NCBI RefSeq assembly: GCF_947498635.1
Contig: NZ_CANMKV010000003.1
Location: forward strand, 1 to 64,000
Direction of reading: 5' to 3'
DNA: 64,000 nt
Origin: an uncultured Microbulbifer sp.
GTDB lineage: Bacteria > Pseudomonadota > Gammaproteobacteria > Pseudomonadales > Cellvibrionaceae
In this document: positions 1-8,256 of the stretch, piece by piece
Numbering within the stretch: the stretch's first letter is position 1
Layout: each line of letters begins with the position of its first letter
Translations under genes and position numbers: made by a program
Notes under the pieces: model-generated
What the model was told of the DNA's origin: nothing
Database searches by the model: none
What the model saw: only the letters and a program-made list of their open reading frames with translations

Positions 1-239
1 GTGGAAGCTTACTAGCCTACAGCCAGCTGACCTCTCTCGCTATTGCCAAGTGTGTCGGTTGTTATGGGAATCTAGGCTCTTTAAGAAGCAGTAAATTATT
101 AAAGTAAGTTCTGCATATAAAAATCAATACACTGAAAGTTTGATATATTTTACCCATCCCTAAATAATTACATAAAATCGAACACATTTTATGTATTCGT
201 GCGTCGGCATATTCGCAGGTAAGAACTATCTTAACTGTG

Positions 240-507
240 ACTTCTGATCTTAGCTTTAATGCGAAAAAAAACGCCACTACTGCCATCAAAGTAGCTGCCC
301 AAAATTCCGCAAAAAGCTTTCCAAAACAAAGAAATGTCCCTTTCTCATTAGGACAGTCTCGCAAGTAATAAAAGTTAGGGGTGGTTATATCGCGCATAAA
401 TTCCAGTAGGATTTAGTAACGCTGCTCCAGATCGATACAGAATCCGAGTTTCAGGGCACGGTCGAACTGGATGGGGACCACCGAGCTGAATTGGCTGGAG
501 GTGCCTA
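240..507 (-). pseudogene. Decayed duplicate of the 3' end of the phosphatase-kinase gene
   Basis: Read on the minus strand, this stretch encodes a degraded copy of the last ~85 residues of the phosphatase-kinase at 1471-3243. The fragment SSQFSSVVPIQFDRALKLG matches ASQFNPVVPIWFDRALERG, both continue to IDLEQRY, and the copy then reads MRDITTPNFYYLRD against MRDLANPNPDYLRE and ends in a similar hydrophobic tail. By eye about 70% of bases agree. The copy has an in-frame TAA straight after IDLEQRY and no kinase core upstream, so it cannot make a working protein. It lies downstream of the two-gene cassette at 523-1269, so that cassette is flanked by a true and a decayed copy of the same 3' end. 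Confidence 0.8.
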
Positions 508-522
508 TGTTTTAAGCAGCGA

Positions 523-789
523 TTACGGTATCTCGTTATCCCAAACATCTGAGTACCCATTATTACCACAATGGATGTGCAAGGTTGTGTATATTCTTTC
601 CAGAATATACTCTAGATCTTTATCTTCAATTGTTTCGTCAACTATTTTCCAGTAGAACTTTGCCAAAGCCGCTGCTTCTAATTCGCTACTGACACCAGAC
701 TCAATGATATTTAGAATATTTGTGTCTCCAAACTCATTTGCATAATGAACTAAAAGTTCTTTCTCTTTTATGTTTCTAAATTCAATCAT
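523..789 (-). CDS. Small acidic protein, candidate immunity protein
   Basis: This 88-residue, acidic, probably mostly helical soluble protein has no signal peptide or membrane segment. I do not recognise the family. Its ATG overlaps the stop of the upstream toxin-like reading frame (ATGA), a coupling typical of toxin-immunity pairs. Size, acidity and position directly after a Tse2-like frame suggest an immunity protein; this is inference from context. Unlike its upstream neighbour it has an intact reading frame. Its base composition is AT-rich compared with the genes beyond 1471. Confidence 0.55.
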   Translation of the reverse strand: MIEFRNIKEKELLVHYANEFGDTNILNIIESGVSSELEAAALAKFYWKIVDETIEDKDLEYILERIYTTLHIHCGNNGYSDVWDNEIP

Positions 790-1269
790 AACGTATCCTG
801 TGCATCTCGAATTACAGACATTCTATCTGCGACCCACTCTAATTTTGAACGGAGTTCTGAAACAGTCATTTTTTTTGTGGCGGCAAGAAGGTAGTGGTGC
901 TTCTTTTTATCTGTTGGGTCTACGATGAACTCTAAACCTTCGGGAATATCAGCCTTTTCCAATACCCAATACCCAATATACATGAATTCTTTGTCCCGGA
1001 TTTCTTTTAGACTTCATCCGGTGGATACCCTTTAAGTGCTGCCAGTGGCCAGAAAATGAGAGCCCGTGCTCTGCTGAAGGGATAATCCAGTTGCCACACC
1101 CAGAGAAAACGTAATCGTCTCTTTGGATACCATTTACGACTTCCCGATTAGTGCTGTTTGGGTTGATATGCAGTGTTGGGTGCTCACCCTCGACAATTGG
1201 CCTTGCAAACCATTTGCTTAGCCTTTTGATCGAGTCCCTTAAGTCTTCCGTTGTTTTAAACTGCTCCAC
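786..1269 (-). pseudogene. Tse2-like toxin gene, frameshifted by a 7-bp tandem duplication
   Basis: Two overlapping minus-strand frames (949-1269, 786-983) make one protein if a single copy of a duplicated 7-bp unit is removed: the product then runs through VYWVLEKADIPEGLEF with no break and is 158 residues long. The restored C-terminal half has the spacing of Tse2-type ADP-ribosyltransferase toxins, with an aromatic-leucine strand, an IPEGL turn, an HHY segment and a KMTVSELRSKL helix. The family call is from motif pattern only and is uncertain. The start is a GTG at 1269 preceded by AAGGAAATAGA. As written, the first frame ends in GIGKG after the repeat and loses the conserved C-terminus, so the gene is probably dead, or off if the repeat can slip back. 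Confidence 0.5.
961..974. repeat. 7-bp tandem duplication (AATACCC x2)
   Basis: AATACCC occurs twice head to tail and is followed by a partial AAT (plus-strand reading). Loss of one copy fuses the two frames of the toxin-like gene. The direct repeat is short and could expand or contract by replication slippage, so the lesion may be reversible. Confidence 0.85.
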
Positions 1270-1470
1270 TCTATTTCCTTATATGACTCTAACAACTTCA
1301 AATATTTATATCTGATTAAAGTGCCCAGAGCTGACCATATGCCTGGCTCCATTTGCCCCAAGGCAAGACAAAGTTCATCCTTTCGGAAGGTTATAGGTTT
1401 TCAACCAAATGGCAACCAGAGATACTGAGCTGTTACTGATCTATCAAACCTCGCTTCTCAAAATGAGCCC

Positions 1471-3243
1471 TCAAGTGGCAGATGAAAACAACGCCGCCAC
1501 CGCCAACAAAGTAGCCACCCAAATCCCACAAAGAATCTTCCAAAATAAAGAGGCATCCCCTTTCTCAGTAGGATCTTCCCTTAGGTAATCCGGGTTGGGA
1601 TTGGCGAGGTCGCGCATAAACTCTGTAAGCGTGGAATAGCGCTGTTCCAGGTCGATACTGCATCCGCGCTCCAGGGCGCGGTCGAACCAGATGGGGACTA
1701 CTGGATTAAACTGACTGGCGCTGCGGTAGCGCAGGCGTTCGAAGTCGGCGTGGGAGCGGCAGCTTTCTATTTCCTCGCCGTAGGGCAGTTCGCCGGTAAA
1801 CATTTCGTAGGCAATAGTGGCGAGGGCATAGATATCGCCGCGAATACCGCTGTTATGCCCGAGGATATAGTGGGGGTCGGAGTAGCTGGCGGTGCCCAGC
1901 GCTTCCGGGTGCTCCAGAGGGCGGAAAATCTCGGCACTGCCGGCGACATAGACTGAGCCGAAGTCGATAATTTTCACCCGCCCGTCGCCGTCAATCATGA
2001 TATTGGCCGGGCGCAAATCCTGGTGAATGGTTTCCTGATCGTGGAAGGCCTGTAGGCCGGTGGCGATCTCCTTGATGATACGAAACGCCTCCGCCGGTTT
2101 GGGGAAGGGATTAACGGTGATCCACTGCTCCAGGGTGCTGCCCTGTACATACTCCATCAGGTAATAGAGCGCGGTGCGCGGGCGAGTCTGGCGGTGCAGG
2201 CGCACTACCTGGGGGCTGCGAATACGCAGGCCTATCCACTCTTCCTGAATAAAGCGGTCGATATAGTGGATATCGTCCTCGTAATTGACCGAGGGGGTTT
2301 TCATCACCAGGATTTCCCCGGTGGCACTGTCGCGCACCAGGTACAGCTGGCTGCGCTGGGAGGAGAACAGCTCCCGCTCCACCTGATAGCCATCCAATAC
2401 CATGCCCGGTTCCAATTCCGGCGGGAAGGGCAGGCGGGTAAGCTGGCGGCTGTAGTCGTCCAGGGTGGTTTGTGGCAGTGCCTGTACCTTTACCACTAAT
2501 GCGGAGAGGTTATCGTCACTGCCGTTTTCCTCGGCGAGGCGCACCAGGGTTTCCGCTGTTTCCTGTTCGCTAGTTTGTGTATCGGCCAGCAATTCGCGCA
2601 GCAAATCCTGTTGGATAAAGTCGTGCACGCCGTCGCTGGTAATCAGCAATACATCGTTATCGGCCAGGCTGAGCTGGCCGTAATCCACTTGCAGGCCGGT
2701 ATCCATGCCCAGTGCGCGGGACAGCATCTGCTGGTGGTGTGCCAGGGTAATACTGTGATCACGGGTCAGGCATTTAAGGGTATCGCCGCGCAGGTGGTAG
2801 ATGCGGCTATCGCCGATATGAAAGTAGTGGGCGGTGCGGGATTTAAAGACCAGGGCAGAGAAGGTGCAGAGGAAGCCCTTTTCCTGTTGGGGGAAGTCGT
2901 GGCTCTTGCGGTATAGCTTGCTGTTAATGGAGGCGAGGATTTTCTGTCCGGCGTGGGCCACAGACCAGGTATCCGGCACTTTGTAGTAGTCCCGCACAAA
3001 TTGTTCGGTGGCGGTGTGGCTGGCCTGGGCACCGGCTTCGGCGGAGCTGACGCCGTCTGCCAGCGCGGCGACTGCGCCCAGGTATTCCTGCAAATGTGGG
3101 CTTTCTGGCCAGTGATAGAGTGCGGCGTCTTCGTTCTGCGGTTTGATACCGGCACGGGTGCAGAGGCCGTGGCTCAATTGTGGTGCTTGGGCTTCAAGGT
3201 TGGCAGTATCTTCTGCTTGGAGCCCGGAATGGGTTTCGCTCAC
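1471..3243 (-). CDS. Bifunctional PP2C protein phosphatase / Ser-Thr protein kinase
   Basis: This 590-residue fusion has an N-terminal PP2C phosphatase (about 25-255) and a C-terminal Hanks-type kinase (about 275-550). The phosphatase shows NED near residue 38, ADG near 62, HIGDSR, TSDGV and SDDNLS, all metal-ligand motifs of the family. The kinase shows VMKTP (catalytic Lys), HQDLRPANIM (catalytic loop) and IIDFGSV (DFG); the glycine-rich loop is degenerate. A hydrophobic segment in the last 25 residues probably anchors it to the inner membrane. The start is GTG with GAGGAG upstream. Similar fusions are known beside nitrate transporters in marine gammaproteobacteria, and a narK-type gene lies immediately upstream on the same strand, so a role in nitrate uptake control is inferred. 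Its 3' end is duplicated at 240-507. Confidence 0.88.
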   Translation of the reverse strand: MSETHSGLQAEDTANLEAQAPQLSHGLCTRAGIKPQNEDAALYHWPESPHLQEYLGAVAALADGVSSAEAGAQASHTATEQFVRDYYKVPDTWSVAHAGQKILASINSKLYRKSHDFPQQEKGFLCTFSALVFKSRTAHYFHIGDSRIYHLRGDTLKCLTRDHSITLAHHQQMLSRALGMDTGLQVDYGQLSLADNDVLLITSDGVHDFIQQDLLRELLADTQTSEQETAETLVRLAEENGSDDNLSALVVKVQALPQTTLDDYSRQLTRLPFPPELEPGMVLDGYQVERELFSSQRSQLYLVRDSATGEILVMKTPSVNYEDDIHYIDRFIQEEWIGLRIRSPQVVRLHRQTRPRTALYYLMEYVQGSTLEQWITVNPFPKPAEAFRIIKEIATGLQAFHDQETIHQDLRPANIMIDGDGRVKIIDFGSVYVAGSAEIFRPLEHPEALGTASYSDPHYILGHNSGIRGDIYALATIAYEMFTGELPYGEEIESCRSHADFERLRYRSASQFNPVVPIWFDRALERGCSIDLEQRYSTLTEFMRDLANPNPDYLREDPTEKGDASLFWKILCGIWVATLLAVAALFSSAT

Positions 3244-3283
3244 AGCGCTCTCCTCTCTTCTATCGTCCCCTCTGGCAAACAGC

Positions 3284-3307
3284 GAAAAAGAGGGCCAGTG
3301 GCCCTCT
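3284..3307 (-). terminator. Rho-independent terminator after the nitrate transporter
   Basis: An 8-bp inverted repeat (AGAGGGCC/GGCCCTCT, 3-nt loop) is followed on the minus strand by a run of T. It lies between the transporter at 3340-4815 and the kinase gene, so the two are probably separate units or only linked by read-through. Confidence 0.75.
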
Positions 3308-3339
3308 ATTACGGGTGTTACTTGGTCAGTGCTATCCGA

Positions 3340-4815
3340 TCACTCCACGCTGATCAACTGCACGGTACCATCTGGCAGCACTTCGGCAATATTGCCTTTG
3401 GGCTCTTCCAGGAACAAGCAGGCGAAGAAGATCACCGCTGCGGCGCCACAGATAATCAGGAAGAACTGGCTGTAGCTGACATAAGACAAGGCGGTGAGGA
3501 AGGTTACCGCACCGACGTTGCCGTAAGCTCCGGCCATACCGGCGATCTGCCCGGTCATGCGGCGTTTTACCAGGGGCACGATGGCGAACACAGCACCTTC
3601 ACCGGCCTGCACAAAGAAAGAGCAGCACATGGTGGCAACTACCGCAGCGGGAATCCACCAGCTGCCGTCGATCTGGCTCAGTACAAAGTAACCCACGGCC
3701 AGGCCGCCAATCAGGAACATCAGGCTGCGGCGGCGTCCCAGTTTGTCGGAGAAGTAACCACCGGTTGGGCGGGCCACCAGGTTCATAAAGGCGAAGCCAG
3801 AGGCGAGCAGGCCGGCCTTCACCGGGCTCAAGCCATCAAAGGTTTCCAGGAAGAACAGGGGCAGCATAGAAACCACGGCCAGCTCTGAGCCGAAGGTAAC
3901 GAAGTAGGCCAGGTCCAGGATGGCTACCTGCTTGAAGTTGTATTTCTCCAGCTCGGGTACGCCTTCGCGCAGGTGCTCTTTGTTTACATTCCAGATCATA
4001 CGGGTTTGGAAAGCGAACAGTGCTACCAGCAGTCCCCACATCACGTAGGTGGCATTCTGGCTCAGCAGGGCTACGCCGCTGGGAGACAGTTTGTAAGCCA
4101 GCGCTGCCAGTGCCAGGTACATGGGCACATTCATCAGCAGGTAGAAATAGAAATCGCGCTTGCTGGTGACTTCCAGGCCGCCGCTCTTTTTGGGCTTGAA
4201 GTAGGTGGAACCCTTAGGCGTGTTGCGGGCAACACGGTAGTAGAGGATGCCGTACAGGCCGGCGATGATGCCGGTGAGGCCCAGGGCATAGCGCCAGCCG
4301 TCTTCACCGCCGAACAGCAGGGCGAGGGTGGGCAGGGTCATGGCACCGGCGGCAGAACCGAAATTCCCCCAGCCGCCGTAAATACCTTCCGCCAGGCCTA
4401 CCTGCTTGGCTGGGAACCATTCACCCACCATGCGGATACCAATCACAAAACCGGCACCGACAAAACCCAGCAGGAAGCGGAACAGGGCCAGGGATTCGTA
4501 GCTGTCTGCGGTGGCGAAGCCCAAACAGATTAAAGATGAGGTCATCAGCAGTCCGCTGTACACCAGGCGCGGCCCGAATTTATCCACCAGCATACCGATA
4601 ATGATACGCGCGGGGATGGTCAGTGCCACATTGAGGATTAACAGGGCTTTTACCTGTTGGCTGCTGAGGTCGAACGCTTCCTTGATAAAGACCATTAGCG
4701 GAGCATGGGAGAACCACACCACGAAAGTCAGGAAAAACGCAAACCAAGTAACGTGCAGCGTCTTTATTTTGGGATCGCCCCAATGAAATAAATTGAGGCC
4801 GCTGGATTGACTCAT
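3340..4815 (-). CDS. NarK/NasA-family MFS nitrate/nitrite transporter
   Basis: A 491-residue, 12-helix major facilitator of the nitrate/nitrite porter family. It would import nitrate or exchange nitrate and nitrite across the inner membrane. [10 protein letters not shown] and [12 protein letters not shown] in the fifth-helix region are the nitrate-porter signature, and [15 protein letters not shown] is the central MFS loop motif. I start it at the ATG at 4815 ([10 protein letters not shown]), which has GGAG at good spacing; the frame stays open for 40 more codons upstream without a better site. It sits between the phosphatase-kinase and a divergent second NarK-type gene, and is the first of three such carriers in 13 kb. 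Confidence 0.88.
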   Translation of the reverse strand: MSQSSGLNLFHWGDPKIKTLHVTWFAFFLTFVVWFSHAPLMVFIKEAFDLSSQQVKALLILNVALTIPARIIIGMLVDKFGPRLVYSGLLMTSSLICLGFATADSYESLALFRFLLGFVGAGFVIGIRMVGEWFPAKQVGLAEGIYGGWGNFGSAAGAMTLPTLALLFGGEDGWRYALGLTGIIAGLYGILYYRVARNTPKGSTYFKPKKSGGLEVTSKRDFYFYLLMNVPMYLALAALAYKLSPSGVALLSQNATYVMWGLLVALFAFQTRMIWNVNKEHLREGVPELEKYNFKQVAILDLAYFVTFGSELAVVSMLPLFFLETFDGLSPVKAGLLASGFAFMNLVARPTGGYFSDKLGRRRSLMFLIGGLAVGYFVLSQIDGSWWIPAAVVATMCCSFFVQAGEGAVFAIVPLVKRRMTGQIAGMAGAYGNVGAVTFLTALSYVSYSQFFLIICGAAAVIFFACLFLEEPKGNIAEVLPDGTVQLISVE

Positions 4816-5232
4816 GACTATTTTCTCCGGCTTCTCAGAAATTTTTACAGGTGGATAGGGATATGGTCGATAGTATTTGAGCAGCGTCACAGGAAAAGTG
4901 CGCAAAGGGGGTAGTCCGTGGCGGAATCCACGCAATAGCAGCGTGAGTTAATCCTTTTGGATTAGCACTGTGTCAGGTGCGGTGCAGCCTCTAGAGCAAT
5001 GCTTACCCCATGGTGAGTAGAGGCAAGAAATTGTCTTATCAGGCATTGGTTTTTGGGAGTAATTGTCGGGCTAGGGGTTTTTAGGCATCTTGCAGGTAAG
5101 CGCCCGGATACGCTTTGGTAACTCGCCTCGGTGGCAATGTTTCTTCTGACCGAGCGGAAACTCAGAGGTCGCATTGTCCGCTTGAAGGGCAAAAAATTTA
5201 TCTGAATGTTGAACAAGTGGAGATAGCCTGTC
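4816..5232. other. Divergent intergenic region between two nitrate-transporter genes
   Basis: Both flanking transporter genes start outward from here, so it should hold both promoters. Small inverted repeats are visible: TAATCC-TTTT-GGATTA near 4951-4966, a CGTGG/CCACG stem with a six-base loop near 4917-4932 (in the leader of the minus-strand transporter), and CCTCTA...TAGAGG enclosing a second stem at 4988-5023. They may act in transcription control, but none fits a site I can name. An open frame on the minus strand across the region lacks any coding signature. Confidence 0.4.
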
Positions 5233-6534
5233 GTGCAATATACACAGCAACTTGCCGGGCGCGCACTGATGTTTGCCTCGGCCATGTTTGCCGCTAATTT
5301 TTCGGTATGGACGCTGTATGCCGTGCTTGGGGTGGAGATACGCGAGCAGCTGAATCTTTCCGCTACCGAGTACGGCATCTTACTCGCGGCGCCCATCCTG
5401 AGCGGGGCACTGTTGCGTTTCCCCGCGGGGCTGTTGGTGGAATACGTTTCGGCGAAAAAACTCATTCTTTTGCAAATGTTATTGCTGCTGCCGGTGTTAT
5501 TTCTGTTGCCCTATATCGACAGCTATGGAGCCCACCTGCTGGCCGGCCTGTGGCTGGGTGTTTCCGGTGTGGCCTTCGTGTTGGGGATTCGCTATATCAG
5601 CCCGTGGTTCGAAAGGAGGCAGCAGGGCACAGCGATGGGCATTTTTGGTGCAGGCAATGCCGGAGCCGCGATTACCCTGGCTTTGGCACCGGCTATCCAG
5701 AACTGGTTTGGGCGAGAATGGATTGGGCCGGTATACGGTTTCGGCATAGTACTTATGCTGGTGCTATTCGAATGTTTTGCACCGGAAGAAACCCGCTACA
5801 TGCGCAGCCGGGGCAAGGTGAATATTCATCACCATCTACGTCCACTGATGCAGATCAAGGTGTGGCGCTATGGACTCTATTACTATTTTGTTTTCGGCAG
5901 CTTTCTTGCACTTTTATTGTGGTTGCCCAATTACTACCTGGCGGTCTACGGAGTCAGTACGCCGGCGGCGATGGCACTGACGCTGCTGTTTGTGGCGCTA
6001 TCCAGTTCGCTGCGCGCCCTGGGTGGTTGGTTTGCGGATCGCTATGGTGCACGCACGGTAAATTGGAGTGTTTTCTGGACTTGCCTGGTATGCCTTTTTT
6101 TCCTCAGTTACCCCCCGACCAGTATGACGATTCACGGGGTGGAACGGGATGTGCATTTAAATATCGAGGTGGGTATTGAGCTGTTTACCCTGTTGTTATT
6201 GGTGATCGGTATTGCTCAGGGTTTTGGTCGCGCCTCTGTGTACAAAACGCTGCACGATAATTTTCCGGCACATATGGGTAGCGTCGGTGGTACTGTGGCC
6301 ACGATTGGTGCGTTGGGTGGTTTTACCCTGCCTGTGATGTTTGGAATCGCACAGGATTTGGTTGGTATTCACAGTGCGGCGTTTATGTTGCTCTACGGTG
6401 TGCTCGCAATTTGTATGTTGGCTATGTATTTGGCTATCCGGAGGGAAGGTTATCAACAGCGTTTGGCTTTCGCCCGTGAAAATAATTTTTTGCAGGAAGA
6501 AAGCACGGATTCTGTGGCCTTACCGGATAGGTAG
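5233..6534 (+). CDS. MFS nitrate/nitrite transporter, NarK/NasA family
   Basis: A 433-residue 12-helix MFS carrier. The nitrate-porter signature is present as GIFGAGNAGAAITL after ISPWFERRQQGTAMG, and GGWFADRYGAR is the central loop motif. The GTG at 5233 has GGAG about 10 bases upstream; an ATG at 5269 (MFASAMFAANF) is a credible alternative start. The protein is clearly diverged from the carriers at 3340-4815 and 14363-15976, so it may differ in substrate direction (nitrate import versus nitrite export). It is followed by a porin gene in the same direction, perhaps giving uptake across both membranes. Confidence 0.85.
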   Translation: MQYTQQLAGRALMFASAMFAANFSVWTLYAVLGVEIREQLNLSATEYGILLAAPILSGALLRFPAGLLVEYVSAKKLILLQMLLLLPVLFLLPYIDSYGAHLLAGLWLGVSGVAFVLGIRYISPWFERRQQGTAMGIFGAGNAGAAITLALAPAIQNWFGREWIGPVYGFGIVLMLVLFECFAPEETRYMRSRGKVNIHHHLRPLMQIKVWRYGLYYYFVFGSFLALLLWLPNYYLAVYGVSTPAAMALTLLFVALSSSLRALGGWFADRYGARTVNWSVFWTCLVCLFFLSYPPTSMTIHGVERDVHLNIEVGIELFTLLLLVIGIAQGFGRASVYKTLHDNFPAHMGSVGGTVATIGALGGFTLPVMFGIAQDLVGIHSAAFMLLYGVLAICMLAMYLAIRREGYQQRLAFARENNFLQEESTDSVALPDR

Positions 6535-6675
6535 TGCCCACTACCAAATTGGAATTACCTGTGGGTAAGACATGAGAGTCAGGAAGATTTCTGTCGGAAA
6601 AAAATGTGGTTTCAACCACACCTGAAAAATTGTAATTTGTCACTGTTAAATTTGTTGTTGCAAAGGAAAAGCGTA

Positions 6676-7899
6676 ATGACCATTTCCAAATTTTCCAAAC
6701 TGTTTGGTGCTTTACTGCTGGGGGCCTGCAGCACTGTTGCACTACAGGCTGCTGCGCAGGATGGTGAAAATGCCACACTTGCCGACGCGCTTAAATCCGG
6801 TGAGGTCGGATTGAATCTGCGTTATCGCGTGGAGATTGTCGACCAGGAAGATTATGACCAGGACGGCATTAATGGAGACGCAACCGCTTCTACGCTGAGA
6901 ACCCGCCTTAACTGGCGCAGCGGCAGCTACAACGGTTTTACCAGCTTTCTTGAGATGGATGATGTTACTTCCGTCGGCAACGATAATTACAACTCCACCG
7001 TAAATGGTAAAGACAATTACCCGGTAGTTGCCGATCCGGATGGTACCGAAGTTAACCAAGCTTATATCCGTTATAGCGGTGAAAATTCCGTAATTACCGC
7101 TGGCCGCCAGCGTATTAACCTGGACGGGCAACGCTTTGTCGGCGGCGTCGGCTGGAGACAGAACGAGCAGACTTACGATGGCGTACGCTACCAGTACGGC
7201 AGTGCTGACAGCCTGCAGTTGGACTACAGCTACGTGTACAACGTAAACCGCATTTTTGGTGAAGATAGCGCCGGTGCTGAATTTGAAGGCAATATCCAGC
7301 TATTCCATGCCAGCTACCCAGTGGCTGAAAACCACAAAGTCAGCGGTTTCGTTTACAACCTGGATTTAGAAAATTTCGTTGAAAATGCCAGCCGCACCTA
7401 TGGGGTAGATTACAAAGGGAATTTCGGACCGATAAACGCCAACCTGAGCTACGCACGTCAGGGGGATACCGGTGACAACACGCAAAACTACAGCGCCGAT
7501 TACTATCTGGCGGAAGTGGGCGCCGATCTGGGTCCGGTCACAGCAAAACTCGGTTACGAGGTACTGGGCTCCGATAACGATGTCGGTTTTAAAACCCCAC
7601 TGGCCACCCTGCACAAATTCCAGGGTTTTGCCGACCAATTCCTGTCAACACCTGACGACGGTGTCGAAGATCTGTATATCAGCGGTGCAATGAAAATTGC
7701 CGGTGGCAAGCTGAATATGGCCTATCACAATTTCGATGCGAATAAAGGTTCTGCAAATTATGGCCACGAGTGGAATGTCAGTTATGGGCACAAGCTCACT
7801 GAAGATATTTCTGCACTGGTGAAATACGCTTCCTACCAAGCCGACGACCACAGGCTGGATACCGATAAGTTCTGGCTGATGGTGACCGCCAATTTCTAA
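6676..7899 (+). CDS. Outer-membrane porin, alginate-export-like beta barrel
   Basis: A 407-residue outer-membrane barrel. A signal peptide (about 28 residues, ending ALQAAAQ) is followed by alternating aromatic/polar strands and a C-terminal TANF, the terminal Phe expected of a barrel. Segments such as LRTRLNWRSGSYNGF, AYIRYSGENSVITAGRQRI and YDGVRYQYG are typical of the alginate-export-like porin group, in which the actual solute varies. The ATG at 6676 with AAAGGAAAAG upstream is preferred to longer starts. The position directly after a nitrate carrier suggests anion entry, which is inference only. Confidence 0.8.
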   Translation: MTISKFSKLFGALLLGACSTVALQAAAQDGENATLADALKSGEVGLNLRYRVEIVDQEDYDQDGINGDATASTLRTRLNWRSGSYNGFTSFLEMDDVTSVGNDNYNSTVNGKDNYPVVADPDGTEVNQAYIRYSGENSVITAGRQRINLDGQRFVGGVGWRQNEQTYDGVRYQYGSADSLQLDYSYVYNVNRIFGEDSAGAEFEGNIQLFHASYPVAENHKVSGFVYNLDLENFVENASRTYGVDYKGNFGPINANLSYARQGDTGDNTQNYSADYYLAEVGADLGPVTAKLGYEVLGSDNDVGFKTPLATLHKFQGFADQFLSTPDDGVEDLYISGAMKIAGGKLNMAYHNFDANKGSANYGHEWNVSYGHKLTEDISALVKYASYQADDHRLDTDKFWLMVTANF

Positions 7900-7926
7900 A
7901 TTGGCTTTCATCACCCGATAGACAGA

Positions 7927-7948
7927 CCCCGGCTTAGGCCGGGGTTTT
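7927..7948 (+). terminator. Rho-independent terminator after the porin gene
   Basis: CCCCGGC-TTAG-GCCGGGG followed by TTTT lies 27 bases past the porin stop. Confidence 0.9.
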
Positions 7949-8170
7949 ACTCTGCAGCGGTCGGTTAATTTCTATAAAAAATTCTCCGGTTTTAGTCCGC
8001 TCTGCCCACAGAATTTCCGCTTTTTGCTAGGTTCCCACAAGGCGATCGGCATCACCAAGAGCACCGAGGGAGTACCACCTTTGACCCAAGCATAAATTAA
8101 CCAACTTGATACACTGACATCAGTTTAAACACCGAGTCCCGCTACCTAAACAGCGCAGTTTTTCTTAATC

Positions 8171-8250
8171 GCTGCAGGGTGCCGGGACCGTGGCCGTAAC
8201 GGCCACCAGGGTCTAACAGGAAACTGCGAGGCCTCCCGACATTGGAAAGG
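8171..8250 (+). promoter_or_regulatory. Molybdenum cofactor (Moco) riboswitch
   Basis: The leader just before moaA carries the conserved parts of the Moco RNA motif as I recall it from the E. coli moaA leader: a GGCCGTAACGGCC hairpin, then GGCCACCAGGG, a GGAAA segment, GCCTCCCGA, and finally TTGGAAAGGCG, which contains the ribosome-binding site. The outer stem can form between TGCCGGGA and TCCCGACA (one mismatch). Because the last element overlaps the Shine-Dalgarno sequence, cofactor binding would be expected to lower translation of moaA and the genes behind it. The 3' boundary is firmer than the 5' one. Confidence 0.82.
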
Positions 8251-8256
8251 CGTTTA

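Noticed and set aside
2953-3888. Plus-strand open frame of 311 codons
   Set aside because: It runs antisense to the phosphatase-kinase and first nitrate carrier, both of which have clear motifs; a shadow of G+C-rich codons.
4917-5023. ANTAR (NasR-type) two-hairpin attenuator in front of the nitrate carriers
   Set aside because: A six-base-loop hairpin occurs, but its loop (ATTCCG on the minus strand) lacks the G expected at position 4 and there is no matching second hairpin with a terminator.
4962-5465. Minus-strand open frame of 167 codons
   Set aside because: It overlaps the start of the second nitrate carrier and the promoter region, and its translation has no coherent domain or ribosome-binding site.
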